From contig NZ_LIGX01000001.1 in NCBI RefSeq assembly GCF_001683795.1, positions 83,419 through 147,418 of the forward strand: DNA of 64,000 nt, read 5' to 3'. Made by a program: the position numbers and the translations under genes. The notes below the pieces were generated by a model. The model saw only the letters and a program-made list of their open reading frames with translations, was not told the origin of the DNA and ran no database searches. Of this stretch, positions 17,090 through 25,600 are shown in pieces. Each line of letters opens with the position of its first letter. Within the stretch, counting starts at the first letter, position 1. The stretch comes from Neoakkermansia glycaniphila (lineage in GTDB: Bacteria > Verrucomicrobiota > Verrucomicrobiia > Verrucomicrobiales > Akkermansiaceae).

Positions 17090-19236
17090 TTGGCGGTATA
17101 GGCTTGATTGTTTTTCGCGCGGATGCTTTCCATTTGGGCCCGAGCGGATGAAACTTGAAACCGGGTGTCCTGCAGGATGGAGGAAGCTTCACCATAAGAA
17201 GAGACGACAGTTTTCAGGAAGCCTCCAATCTGCTGGGCGGCGGCATCATGCGATTGCAGGAGGCGTTCGGCATTGTCAGCCATGCGCTGGGCTTCCTGCG
17301 TGTCGAGGTAGCCGTCTGACAGGTCGTTGAGTGAGTCAGCTACCGCACGTTCGGCTTCCGATCCGGCCTCCACCTGTTGCTGCAGTCCCTTCAGGTGGGA
17401 GCTGTAGACTTCAGCCATGGCCTGGGAGCCGGATTCGTCGGCGAGGAGGTTGCGTTTCAGGATGGGGAGGGTTTCGATTTGGGCGATTTTCTGGTCGATT
17501 TCCGTGATTTTCGCTTCGTTGTCTTTTGCCCGCAGCTGGTAGCCGGCCATGCTGTTCATGTGTTCCAGGATTTTGGAGAGGGTGTCGTATTGCGTTTTGT
17601 CGAAGGTGCCGTTGTTGAGGAGCAGTTCGAGTTTCGAGCCCATTTCGGCGAGGGTTGCCTGCTGGCCGGACAAGTCTCCGGAGGAGGCGAGCCGCTGGAA
17701 GTCCGCCATGAGTTTCTGTGCATCTTTGCCGCTGTTGCCCAGTTTGGCGGCGTCGGCGGCGATTTCGTTCATGGCTTCGGCCTGTTTGGAGATTTCTTCC
17801 GCATCGATCCGTGCGGCATCCGCCAGGCCTTGCGTCGCCTCCTTGAGGATGTTGCGTTCCGAGGTGAGGGTGCCGACTGCTTCCTTGATGGCGAAATCAT
17901 CAGCTGCCTTGGCTGCTACAGTTTGGTCGACTACCTGTCGGTTCCCTATGACCGCATCGGTTTCTGCCTGTTGTTTTTTCTTAATGGCATCAACTGTTTT
18001 GTTTTTTTCCTGAATCCGCCCCATCAGTTGATTGGCATTTGCGTATGCCTGCGTCTTCTTGCCTTGAATGTCTTCTTTAGCTTTGATATACGATTCGTAA
18101 TTTCCACCGCGGCCTTCCGCCTTGTACCATGCGTCCGATCTTTTGATGGCATCTTCAAATTTTTTGGCCTCGGCCCGGCCCAGTTCCGCTTCACGCCTTA
18201 CCTGATAGCGGTCCATGACTCCGATGGAGCCTTCTGCCAATGCCTTTTCTCTGGTTAGAGCATAGGCTTCATTTTTCTTCTGGTTTATTTCATGTTGTTT
18301 TCTCTGTTCAGGGGTGAGTGCTCCGGCTTTGCCTTGATCCAAACGTTCGGATTCCTGATTCAAGTCTTTGATCGTTTCAGCAGTTTTTTTCGATTGTTCC
18401 CGCAGATTGTCCAATTCTGTATTGGCCTCTGCCAACTCCGACGCGTGTTTCGCCTGTAGTTCTTCATCTTCCAGTTTTCGCGTTTCCTGTAGATGTTCAA
18501 AGGCCGTGATTTCACCTCGGTCACGTCTGTTATCCAGTTCGTATTTTTTTGCTTGCATGCCCAAGCCTTTGATTTCGGCTTCGACGGCAGCACGCGCTCT
18601 CGTGATTTCCAACTGTTTCTGCAATTCAGCCGTTTGGGATTGATATGAGTTCATCAACGAATCCCACCGTTCTTGTCGTTCCTGTTGTTCGTTCAGTAGT
18701 CTGTTTTTTTCAATCAGATCATTCAATTCTTTTTGAAGGTCTTTAGCTTTGTCAATGGAAGCTTCCAAATCTTTGTTTTTCTGTGCGATTGCTTCACGCT
18801 GGCTTTTGGTAAAAAAATCATACATTCCGCGCAGGAGAGAATAAGCTAAGCCCAACTGTCCCAATTTGCCCAGCAGCCCTCGAGCTAACCCCATGACTGT
18901 ATTGAATCCAGATGCCATACGTCCAACAGCACCTGTTGAGGTCTGTATGATATTGGGAGCTTTTCCGAAACCCGAGACGATGTCGGTTGCAGCAGTTTTT
19001 CCTTTCCTTCCTGCATCGGTGATTGTATCTCCCAGTGTTTTGGCCTCCTTGGCTGCGTCTCCTGCCGCTTTGCCGGCAGCCTCCAGCTCATCGGCAAAAT
19101 TCATGTCGGTGATGGTTTCATTGCCGATGCCGGCGGCGGCGGCCTGTGTTTGTCGGAGGGCGGCCTGTGCCTGGTTGGTGCCGGTGGGGTCGTAGGCGGA
19201 GGCGATGGTGATTTTGATGTTCGGGTCGGTGGACAT
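17086..19236 (-). CDS. Tail tape measure protein
   Basis: 716 aa. Long Ala/Gln/Glu/Lys-rich helical protein: about residues 130-370 are near-continuous coiled coil (QREAIAQKNKDLEASIDKA, LQKQLEITRARAAVEAEIKG). A Gly-rich hydrophobic stretch at about 110-145 (GFNTVMGLARGLLGKLGQLGLAY) is the usual membrane-inserting segment of tape measures. It starts at 19236 (MSTDPNIKITIASAYDPTG), a typical N-terminus for this class. At roughly 1.5 A per residue it would imply a tail near 100 nm. Coding bases in the middle are more AT-rich than the flanking tail genes. Confidence 0.85.
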   Translation of the reverse strand: MSTDPNIKITIASAYDPTGTNQAQAALRQTQAAAAGIGNETITDMNFADELEAAGKAAGDAAKEAKTLGDTITDAGRKGKTAATDIVSGFGKAPNIIQTSTGAVGRMASGFNTVMGLARGLLGKLGQLGLAYSLLRGMYDFFTKSQREAIAQKNKDLEASIDKAKDLQKELNDLIEKNRLLNEQQERQERWDSLMNSYQSQTAELQKQLEITRARAAVEAEIKGLGMQAKKYELDNRRDRGEITAFEHLQETRKLEDEELQAKHASELAEANTELDNLREQSKKTAETIKDLNQESERLDQGKAGALTPEQRKQHEINQKKNEAYALTREKALAEGSIGVMDRYQVRREAELGRAEAKKFEDAIKRSDAWYKAEGRGGNYESYIKAKEDIQGKKTQAYANANQLMGRIQEKNKTVDAIKKKQQAETDAVIGNRQVVDQTVAAKAADDFAIKEAVGTLTSERNILKEATQGLADAARIDAEEISKQAEAMNEIAADAAKLGNSGKDAQKLMADFQRLASSGDLSGQQATLAEMGSKLELLLNNGTFDKTQYDTLSKILEHMNSMAGYQLRAKDNEAKITEIDQKIAQIETLPILKRNLLADESGSQAMAEVYSSHLKGLQQQVEAGSEAERAVADSLNDLSDGYLDTQEAQRMADNAERLLQSHDAAAQQIGGFLKTVVSSYGEASSILQDTRFQVSSARAQMESIRAKNNQAYTAK

Positions 19237-19248
19237 GGCGGGGGACGA

Positions 19249-19734
19249 TTATATGATGGTGCGGTGCGTGAGGAGGAAGGCGTATTCGACGGCGATCCAG
19301 GCGCCGCAGGTTTGGCCGTAGCGGCGGCGGATGCCGGCGTATTGGTCGGAGGAGATGGGGAGGGCACGGCAGCGCTGGACGGTGGCCTGCCAGCGTTCGG
19401 AGGAGATGGGGATGCCTTCGTGCCAGCCGTAGCGGTAGAGGGCGTGGCCGGTTTGGCTGGTGTTGAGGAGGTGTTCGCGGTCGTGGGCGTATAGTTCGGC
19501 CTGGGCCCGGGTGGGGTAGGAGCGCAGGACGGTGAAGCCGAAGGTTTTGGTGGCGTTGCCGCGGCCCTGGTGGTGCTGCCAGGGGGAGGCGATGATGTCG
19601 TCTGTCTGGATGGAGGTTTGCCAGTCGTTGGTTTCGGGGCCGGGCATGATGTCTCCAAGGCTGCAGCAGGGGATGGTTGTTTCCTGGCCGCCGAGGAGGG
19701 TGACGAAGTCGAAGGTGAAGAGGGCGGTTTGCAT
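19249..19734 (-). CDS. Phage tail protein, hypothetical
   Basis: 161 aa between the tape measure gene and a tail gene. No family is recognised. It is Trp/Tyr/His-rich and beta-like (WQTSIQTDDIIASPWQHHQGRGNATKTFGFTVLRSYPT), with two cysteines early (IPCCSLGD). In siphoviruses this position is normally a tail assembly chaperone or a Dit-like adaptor. The phrase KTFGFTVLRSYPTRAQAELYAHDREHLL fits a small beta-barrel plus helix. Confidence 0.55.
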   Translation of the reverse strand: MQTALFTFDFVTLLGGQETTIPCCSLGDIMPGPETNDWQTSIQTDDIIASPWQHHQGRGNATKTFGFTVLRSYPTRAQAELYAHDREHLLNTSQTGHALYRYGWHEGIPISSERWQATVQRCRALPISSDQYAGIRRRYGQTCGAWIAVEYAFLLTHRTII

Positions 19735-19746
19735 GGCAGAGCGGGG

Positions 19747-20910
19747 TCAGGGGGTGCGGAGGCGGTTGAGGCGGTCTGCACAGGCGGCGGCGAGAGGGTC
19801 GACATCCATCCATGCGCGCTGGAGGGTGTAGGTGCCGTTCGCTTGCGGGGCGATGAATTCGCTCAATTGGTTGATGAAGCCGAAGGCGAGTGTGGAGTCT
19901 TCCGTGTAGATGTCGCAGGCGTCGTCGGTGTCGTAGGTGTAGGTGTAGCCGTCCTGATCCAGCTGGGCCCGTACCAGTGAGGAGACTGTGCCGGGGGAGT
20001 AGACGTCCGGGAATTTGGTCCAGCGGAGCCGCCAGTAGTTGCGGCGGACGGTGGAGGCAGTAGTTCCGCCGCCGTTGGAGATGTGTTCGCGCAGGGCTGT
20101 GTAGAGGGAGACGGTTTGCAGGGCGTAGCTGCTGCCGGGGGAGGTGGATTTGTAGCTGTCGAGTGTCGCGAGGAGAGGTTGCTGCAGGGTGGGTGTGTCG
20201 GTGTAGACGATGAGGTTGCACCCGGATGCGGCGAGCCAGTCGTATTCATAGCCGCAGGAGGTGCAGGCGGAGTCGAGGTCGTCGCGGTAGTAGGGGCCTG
20301 AGGGCGGGTTGGTCCAGAGGATTTTGACGGCGTAGCTGGGGCCGGTGGCGGCGGCGTTCCATTTGGTACGGTCGGCAGCAGAGACGTGGGTGGCACCGCT
20401 GTTGGCGTGTGCGTTGTAGGTGGCCCAGGGGACGAGGCCGGAGATGGAGGGCGAGTCGCCTTTGAGGCTGGCCAGCCATTGGTCGCGGGTGCCTTTGTAG
20501 CCCTGGGCGACGGCGATTTCGTAGGCGTCTTTGCCATTGGTGCCGTTGCGCCCGGTGCCGATTTCGACGTGGATGGCCATGGTGGTGCCGAGGTCAAGGT
20601 CGAAGAAGACGGAGGTGGAGGTTTCGGGAGGCGGCAGGAGTGAGGGCTGGACTTCGAGGAGGCCGCGGACGGCAGGTACGCCTGCGATGCGGATTTCGTA
20701 GGTGTGGAGGCCTGCGGGGAGGCCGGGGTAGCTGAGGTTTTCGGTGTCCGGCGGCATGGTGATGATGCCGCCGCCCGCGGTGGAGTCGAGCTGGACGGCT
20801 CCGGTGAGCATGCCCGGGGATTGCACGATGGTGTCGCCATCCCGGAACTGGAAGTAGAAGACGCCGCGGATGCCTGCTGTGGTTTTGAGGTGTTTTTCGG
20901 TTGCGATCAT
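19747..20910 (-). CDS. Phage tail-associated protein with collagen-like start, hypothetical
   Basis: 387 aa. The ATG at 20910 (MIATEKHLKTTAG) is preferred; a GTG at 20931 would lie within the intergenic hairpin. The first ~110 residues are beta-like (GVFYFQFRDGDTIVQSPGML). GTGRNGTNGKDAYEIAVAQGYKGTRDQWLASLKGD contains the GKDAYEIAVAQGYKGT phrase, common in phage tail-fibre and minor tail proteins as a carbohydrate-binding linker. The C-terminal half has an HVSAADRTKWNAA helix of the kind found ahead of fibre domains. Probably a tail fibre or tip component. Confidence 0.6.
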   Translation of the reverse strand: MIATEKHLKTTAGIRGVFYFQFRDGDTIVQSPGMLTGAVQLDSTAGGGIITMPPDTENLSYPGLPAGLHTYEIRIAGVPAVRGLLEVQPSLLPPPETSTSVFFDLDLGTTMAIHVEIGTGRNGTNGKDAYEIAVAQGYKGTRDQWLASLKGDSPSISGLVPWATYNAHANSGATHVSAADRTKWNAAATGPSYAVKILWTNPPSGPYYRDDLDSACTSCGYEYDWLAASGCNLIVYTDTPTLQQPLLATLDSYKSTSPGSSYALQTVSLYTALREHISNGGGTTASTVRRNYWRLRWTKFPDVYSPGTVSSLVRAQLDQDGYTYTYDTDDACDIYTEDSTLAFGFINQLSEFIAPQANGTYTLQRAWMDVDPLAAACADRLNRLRTP

Positions 20911-20927
20911 GGCGATGGAGATGGTTC

Positions 20928-20962
20928 GCACCGGGCATGTACGGTGGAGGCATGCCCGGTGC
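20928..20962 (-). promoter_or_regulatory. Intercistronic hairpin after the tail-tube gene
   Basis: A perfect 12-bp stem (GCACCGGGCATG / CATGCCCGGTGC) with an 11-base loop lies between the tail-tube stop and the next gene. No U-tract follows, so processing, attenuation or mRNA stabilisation is more likely than full termination. Confidence 0.6.
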
Positions 20963-20968
20963 GCGGGG

Positions 20969-21583
20969 TTAGGCGGAGGCGGCGATGGCCTGGACGTTGG
21001 CGAAGGTGATGGTGGCCATTTCGACGCCGGGATCGACGAGGAATTCGAATTCGGGTTTGATGAAGTCGGAGGTGAAGGAGGGGGCCGTTTTGAGTTTGAG
21101 GCGGCCGTAGCCGTAGAGTTCCTGCACTTTGTCGGTGCCGTCCTGCGAGCGTTTGATGACGATGCGCAGCCAGCCTTCGATGCAGTTGCTGCCGGCGTTG
21201 GCCAGGGGCATTTCTTCTCCGTCCTTGATGGGGGAGCCGAGGCCGAAGGCGAGCTGCAAAGCCTCCGGAGAGGTTTGGGATGTCGTGAAGGTGAAGCTGA
21301 AGGATTGGAGCATGGATTCCTTGTGTTTCATCCAGGCGCCGTTTTGCTGGCATTCTTCAATTTCGATCATTTTTTCTTCCGCTGCTGGCTGGAAGTTGGA
21401 GCCGCGGCCGATGTCGTGCCAGGCTTCGGGGGCGGTGGCGTAGTCGGGGCGGCTGGTGGCGGATACTTTTGCGCCGTCTACGGTGAGGGAGGCGGGGCAG
21501 AAGGAGATGGAGGAGGGGCCTAGGACGTCGTGCGAGACGACGCGGGCCGTGATTTTCGGGGTGATGACGGGAGGTGTAGACAT
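20969..21583 (-). CDS. Putative major tail tube protein
   Basis: 204 aa. Starts MSTPPVITPKITARVV. Beta-rich with few charged clusters, and the right size for a tail tube subunit. Residues 85-120 (MLQSFSFTFTTSQTSPEALQLAFGL) and the C-terminal PEFEFLVDPGVEMATITFANVQAIAASA resemble the strands of tail-tube folds, where a phrase about contribution to tail or FAV is common. It lies upstream of the tape measure in the late operon, separated by two other tail genes, and is followed by a strong hairpin, as is the major capsid gene; both are expected to be the most abundant products. Confidence 0.62.
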   Translation of the reverse strand: MSTPPVITPKITARVVSHDVLGPSSISFCPASLTVDGAKVSATSRPDYATAPEAWHDIGRGSNFQPAAEEKMIEIEECQQNGAWMKHKESMLQSFSFTFTTSQTSPEALQLAFGLGSPIKDGEEMPLANAGSNCIEGWLRIVIKRSQDGTDKVQELYGYGRLKLKTAPSFTSDFIKPEFEFLVDPGVEMATITFANVQAIAASA

Positions 21584-21612
21584 GTTTTTAGTGAGTAGGT
21601 ATGAGTGAATAA

Positions 21613-21819
21613 TTATCCGAGGATGCGGAGTTTGCCTGCCTGTTCCAGGGCGGCGGCCTTGGCGGAGGGTATGTCCACGATGGTGCCGCGGGCATGGTAC
21701 ATGCGGCCGATCAGCAGGGAGCGAGCGGTGATGGTGCAGCGCAAGGTTGTTGCTTCAACGGCGGGTTCCGCAGGCGTTTCGGCTTGGGGTTTGTCTGTGT
21801 TTTTTGGTGTTGTAGCCAT
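21613..21819 (-). CDS. Small phage protein, hypothetical
   Basis: 68 aa, start at 21819 (MATTPKNTDKPQAE). A Thr/Pro/Ala-rich N-terminal tail is followed by a compact domain (TLRCTITARSLLIGRMYHARGTIVDIPSAKAAALEQAGKLRIL). This domain resembles the short head-tail or head-fibre connector fold in which a residue of type G-x-x-x-x-x-A-x-x-L-x-x-x-G-x-x ends the protein. Its N-terminus (MATTPKNT) is similar to that of the protein at 26993-27421 (MATKNTKQ), and both are preceded by a CA-rich, SD-less leader. Confidence 0.65.
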   Translation of the reverse strand: MATTPKNTDKPQAETPAEPAVEATTLRCTITARSLLIGRMYHARGTIVDIPSAKAAALEQAGKLRILG

Positions 21820-21836
21820 GTGTTTGTGTGGTTGGT

Positions 21837-22349
21837 TTAATCGAATGCGATGGTCGGGTGGATGATGCGGGCGGTGATGCTGATGCCCCGGGTTTGCAGG
21901 AGGCGTTTGTCGCCCAGGACGACGGCGAGGTCGCCGTCTCCGGTGACGACCGGCGATCCGTAGGGGCGGTTGCTGATGTCCCATGATTGGATGATGGAGA
22001 TGACGGTGGCGGCAAGGCGGTCGGTGGCTTCGTCGGCCGTGATGCCGGTTGCGTCCATGCCGAGGCCTCTCCAGACGCCGCAGGAGATGACGTATTCACA
22101 GTCCAGGTAGGCCGCCCGGACGGTGGTGTCCCTGGTGGGGTTGGCCAGGTCCTGCGGGACGACGGCGACGAGTCCGGAGTATTGCCGCACGATGGCGTCC
22201 AGTGCTTTGATCTGATCGGGGGAGGTCATGAGGTGTTCGTACACGTACGGCCGGATCGGTTCGTACATGCGGAGGCGGTCGATGAGGGCCTTCCCGAATT
22301 CCCATCGGGGGGATGTCGGCAGCTGGGAGATGTCCGGAGCGGTGGGCAT
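21837..22349 (-). CDS. Phage structural protein (gp37/neck position), hypothetical
   Basis: 170 aa. No firm family match by eye. The order after a virion-morphogenesis-like gene and before the tail tube fits the neck/tail-terminator position (Mu gp37, DUF1834). Sequence shows an N-terminal helical part (FGKALIDRLRMYEPIRPYVYEHLMTS) and a beta-rich rest with LVAVVPQDLANPTRDTTVRAAYLDCEYVISCG and SIIQSWDISNRPYGSPVVTG. The ending RLLQTRGISITARIIHPTIAFD is reminiscent of DUF1834-type ends. Start at 22349, 7 bp after the small membrane gene. Confidence 0.55.
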   Translation of the reverse strand: MPTAPDISQLPTSPRWEFGKALIDRLRMYEPIRPYVYEHLMTSPDQIKALDAIVRQYSGLVAVVPQDLANPTRDTTVRAAYLDCEYVISCGVWRGLGMDATGITADEATDRLAATVISIIQSWDISNRPYGSPVVTGDGDLAVVLGDKRLLQTRGISITARIIHPTIAFD

Positions 22350-22355
22350 GGCGGG

Positions 22356-22490
22356 TCAGAGGTTGTAGGCGGCGGTGATGCCGGCGGCGATGATCCAGCC
22401 GAGCCAGCCCAGGATGCGTTGCCAGTGCGGGCGGCGGGTGTCTTTGGCGATTTCTTCGAGCGTTGTTTCTGCTTTGTCCGTGATGTTCAT
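22356..22490 (-). CDS. 44-aa single-pass membrane peptide
   Basis: MNITDKAETTLEEIAKDTRR then PHWQRILGWLGWIIAAGITAAYNL. A charged helix precedes one hydrophobic segment (residues 25-42). The ATG at 22490 overlaps the TGA of the preceding gene (ATGA), so translation is probably coupled. Too small for most gene finders. Role unknown; holin-like or tail-associated peptides are possible. Confidence 0.6.
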   Translation of the reverse strand: MNITDKAETTLEEIAKDTRRPHWQRILGWLGWIIAAGITAAYNL

Positions 22491-23119
22491 GGTTGGATGG
22501 TGTTTCTGTGGTTGATGGCGCGGGTGTAGGAGACGACGGCCGATCGCGCCGCGTCGGTCATCTCTGCGTCGGTGGGCATGACCTGCGGTTTCGGCTTGAT
22601 GGTGGCCGATCGCAGGAGGCATGCCAGGGGGACGATTTTGTGTTTCAGCCCGTCTTTGCCTTTCCGTTTGCGCTCATGGACCCAGTACATGACGGGAGCT
22701 TTGCCGGTTTGCGAGGGCAGGACGACGATTTCGTCGTCGGGGATGCCGAGTTCATCCAGGCTTTTGCGGCGAAGGGGAGAGTCGGAGAAAGGTACCAGGA
22801 GGGATTGGATCGGACGACCCGTGACGCGGGAGGTGCGGCCGCTGGGGAGGACGGTTCCGCCCAGCCACTGCAGGCGCACGCCTTTCTGCCCGATGGAGAT
22901 GGTGGCGGTGCAGCCTTCCACTGCCGGCTGGCCAATGGATTTGATGGCGCCATGCCACCAGTACCGAGATTTCGTGGCCTCTTTCATCCCCATGAAATGA
23001 TCGACGACCTGCTGCCGGACACCCAGGGCAGCGGAGCGGCTGATTTCGGCGAGGTCGGCCTGCCCCAACCCTGTGGTGGGGACGATGACGGTTTGCAGTT
23101 TGGCGGATATTTTGATCAT
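22487..23119 (-). CDS. Phage virion morphogenesis-like protein
   Basis: 210 aa. The layout resembles Mu gpG-type (Phage_tail_S) virion morphogenesis proteins: an N-terminal basic alpha region (MIKISAKLQTVIVP), ALGVRQQVVDHFMGMKEATKSRYWWHGAIKSI, then a beta section with ISIGQKGVRLQWLGGTVLPSGRTSRVTGRPIQSLLVPFSDSP, and a basic C-terminus (KRKGKDGLKHKIVPLACLL). The SRYWWHG phrase and the tail of potentially RNA- or scaffold-binding residues are seen in that family. It is translationally coupled to the membrane peptide downstream. Confidence 0.6.
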   Translation of the reverse strand: MIKISAKLQTVIVPTTGLGQADLAEISRSAALGVRQQVVDHFMGMKEATKSRYWWHGAIKSIGQPAVEGCTATISIGQKGVRLQWLGGTVLPSGRTSRVTGRPIQSLLVPFSDSPLRRKSLDELGIPDDEIVVLPSQTGKAPVMYWVHERKRKGKDGLKHKIVPLACLLRSATIKPKPQVMPTDAEMTDAARSAVVSYTRAINHRNTIQP

Positions 23120-23128
23120 GGCGGTAAA

Positions 23129-23551
23129 TCAAGCATCCGCGACCCAGTACGAGGCAGCGGTAAGAATATCGAAGAAGTGGAGCATGTAGGGATCGGGATA
23201 GGTCTGAGTGATGGGTGGAGCGGTGGCGCCGTCATCCCAGCGGCGGTCAATGGTTAGGGTGAGGTGAGGGATGACGATGGGCGCGGCATTGAGGCCATCC
23301 TCTGCTGCCGGTGGTTCGGCGGTTTCTCCCCGCCGGGCGATGATGAGAGTGGCGGCCCAGCCTCCGGGGTCGAGGGTGGAGATGGTGTCGACCGCTCCAT
23401 GCCAGATGGTGAGGAGGTCGGGCGGCAGGTCACGGGCTATGATGTCGCGTGGCAGGAGTGTGCGGCCATCCGGCAATGTAATGCCTGCGGCGGTGAGGGT
23501 GGAGGAGTCCCAGTCGGCTGGGCAACAGGTGATTTGAAGCTGAGGGATCAT
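23129..23551 (-). CDS. Phage protein, hypothetical
   Basis: 140 aa from the ATG at 23551 (MIPQLQITCC), which overlaps the stop of the fibre-like gene (ATGA). Beta-rich: LTAAGITLPDGRTLLPRDIIARDLPPDLLTIWHGAVDTISTLDPGG, then IVIPHLTLTIDRRWDDGATAPPITQTYPDPYMLHFFDILTAASYWV. No family recognised. It is coupled between the fibre-like and morphogenesis genes, so a virion or assembly role is inferred only from context. Confidence 0.55.
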   Translation of the reverse strand: MIPQLQITCCPADWDSSTLTAAGITLPDGRTLLPRDIIARDLPPDLLTIWHGAVDTISTLDPGGWAATLIIARRGETAEPPAAEDGLNAAPIVIPHLTLTIDRRWDDGATAPPITQTYPDPYMLHFFDILTAASYWVADA

Positions 23552-25578
23552 GTGCTTTGGTGGATTTGGAGTTCGTAGATGGTGCCCGTGAACGAGGCGG
23601 AGTAGAGCCAGACGCTGGCGATGCGCTCCGCGCCCGTGGTGTTGGCGGCGAGGTGCAAGGCTCCGCCCGAGTGGGTGAGCCATGTGGCCGCGGTGTCGAT
23701 GTCCACCACGACGCCGTCAGGCAGCAGGGTGTCGTCGCCCGCCTTGGGGCGGTAGACGGATGCGGAGAGGCCGATGTCCTGCGCGGCGGCGGTAACGTAG
23801 ACATGCCGCCCGATGTTGGCGGCGACAATGACGGTTTCTGAGCCTGCGGGCGTGTAGTCGAGGCTGGCGGTGACGTACCGCCAGTCCACCCAGGATTTGT
23901 CGGCTGCTTCGAGGAGGGCCTGTTCTTCGGGCCAGCGTTTGTAGGTCGTCCAGTTGCGGAGAGGGATGGTGTGGGCATGTATCGTGATGGCGGGCGGTAC
24001 GTCCTGCTTGTCCTGGTTGGCGCGGTCGCTCAGGTAGGTGCGGCTGACCCACAACGTGCCGCGCGACATGATGCTCGAGTATTGGCCCACGTCCGACGTG
24101 ACGGCCGGGTTGGTCGCCTGGCTGTAGCTGCATTCGACAGCATACAGGTTGCCGGCATGGCAGCCGATGTAGACGGGGGCGTGCCACTCGGTACCGCGGC
24201 TGATGATCTGCAGGCTGTGCAGATCATCCAGCCGTCCGGGGTAGATGAGCCGCCACGACGTAGGGACGGAGCCGAGGACGCTGTAGGCATGGCGTATCAT
24301 CATGCAGCGGACGGCATGGCGCGGTGTGTCCACGATCCGCAGTTCGTTACCGCTGGCCCAGTCCCACGGATAGGTGCCCGCATGCGGGGTGTAGGTGGAA
24401 GCTGGCCTCGTTTCGATGCCGCAGGCGATGCGGCTTTTGGCCTCGTCCATGCAGTTGCGGCGGCGCGTAAGGTACGCGACGTCGACGCGGGCCATGCAGG
24501 TGAGGCGGTGATGATAGGTCGACTGGTCGGGTACGGTGTAGCTCTCCATCAGGCAGTCGTTGCCCGTCCATGCGGCGCTTGTCCAGCGGCCGATGTAGGG
24601 GATTGCCCTCTCCGTGCAGTACGTCGAGGCCCAGAGCCATGCACTCATGTGGGTGCCAACGGAAGAGGCGGCAGCAGTCGGCTGGATGATGATACCGCCG
24701 TTGGCGACGACCGGCGCGTTGAAGGTGTTGACTCCGCTCCAGATGTTGGGCTGTGATTTGCGGGCGAGGTCGGCCTGCGTGGTGGCGATGTAGGTGTCGA
24801 TGGAGGATTTGCCGGAGGCCGTGGCGTCAGAGATGGTGCCGGTGCCTGCTGTGATGCTTTGGCCGATGGCGTTGATGCCGTCGTTCGTGGCTTGGGCGAT
24901 TACGGTGGCTTCCGCGCTGGAGATGGATTCGAGGGCGGCTTCACCGCTGGCGGCGATGATGTCGGCGGTGTCTGCGGCAGCCTGTCCGGCGGTTTGGTTG
25001 ATTTCCTTTTTGGCGGCGGCTGTTTCGACGGCTGCGTGTGCCGTGATGTGCTGTTTGGCCGTGCCGGTGGCGGTGGCGATTTCCTGCCGGGCTGCGGGGA
25101 GGAGGTTGGAGGCCGTTTCGAGGAGGCTGTCGGCGGTGGCGATGCTGCCTTCGATGGCTTCCCAGGTGGCGGCGGTGATGACGGGGACGATTTGGACGGT
25201 GACGGTGATGGCTGTGAGGTCCGAGGAGATGGAGGCTTCGATGTGTTCCCCGCCCTGGTCGGCAGGCGGCATCGATGCGACGCGGTCCGCCACGCGGATG
25301 CTGCCGCACAGGAGGGCGTGTTCGACTCCCGTCGCGGTGTGTTTGGCGTAGAGGTCGTAGGCGTAGTTGCTGGCTACCAGCGGAGGGATGGAGAGGCGGA
25401 CGCTGGATGGATCCATCGGGGCGGCGCCGAAGGGGTGGATGCGATCGCCCAGCCGCGCTGCTCCGTAGATGGCGTAGTCGGCAGCAGTGGCCGGGGTGCC
25501 GTCCTGGTTGGCGAGGCGGAGGATCATGTGCCGGGTGACTCCGGCGACGGTTTCGATGTAGTGCTTGGTTGCGGCCAT
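23548..25578 (-). CDS. Tail fibre-like protein with coiled-coil shaft
   Basis: 676 aa. About residues 1-115 are a beta-rich head/attachment domain (RHMILRLANQDGTPATAADYAIYGAARLG). Residues 115-275 are Ala/Glu/Ile-rich heptads (LLETASNLLPAARQEIATATG, AAVETAAAKKEINQTAGQA), a trimeric shaft. From about 275 there is a larger domain beginning NIWSGVNTFNAPVVANGGIIIQ, the motif that opens many phage tail-fibre tips, then a Trp/Tyr/Cys-rich body. The end (SFTGTIYELQIHQST) is typical of receptor-binding tips. Position among head-proximal genes is unusual, so it could also be a head fibre. Confidence 0.7.
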   Translation of the reverse strand: MAATKHYIETVAGVTRHMILRLANQDGTPATAADYAIYGAARLGDRIHPFGAAPMDPSSVRLSIPPLVASNYAYDLYAKHTATGVEHALLCGSIRVADRVASMPPADQGGEHIEASISSDLTAITVTVQIVPVITAATWEAIEGSIATADSLLETASNLLPAARQEIATATGTAKQHITAHAAVETAAAKKEINQTAGQAAADTADIIAASGEAALESISSAEATVIAQATNDGINAIGQSITAGTGTISDATASGKSSIDTYIATTQADLARKSQPNIWSGVNTFNAPVVANGGIIIQPTAAASSVGTHMSAWLWASTYCTERAIPYIGRWTSAAWTGNDCLMESYTVPDQSTYHHRLTCMARVDVAYLTRRRNCMDEAKSRIACGIETRPASTYTPHAGTYPWDWASGNELRIVDTPRHAVRCMMIRHAYSVLGSVPTSWRLIYPGRLDDLHSLQIISRGTEWHAPVYIGCHAGNLYAVECSYSQATNPAVTSDVGQYSSIMSRGTLWVSRTYLSDRANQDKQDVPPAITIHAHTIPLRNWTTYKRWPEEQALLEAADKSWVDWRYVTASLDYTPAGSETVIVAANIGRHVYVTAAAQDIGLSASVYRPKAGDDTLLPDGVVVDIDTAATWLTHSGGALHLAANTTGAERIASVWLYSASFTGTIYELQIHQST

Positions 25579-25600
25579 GGCGTCGGATGAGCGTGATTAG

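Noticed and set aside
14741..17101. Long rightward open frames opposite the tail hub gene
   Set aside because: They are GC-rich shadows; the leftward frame has tail-protein sequence, coupled starts and normal composition.
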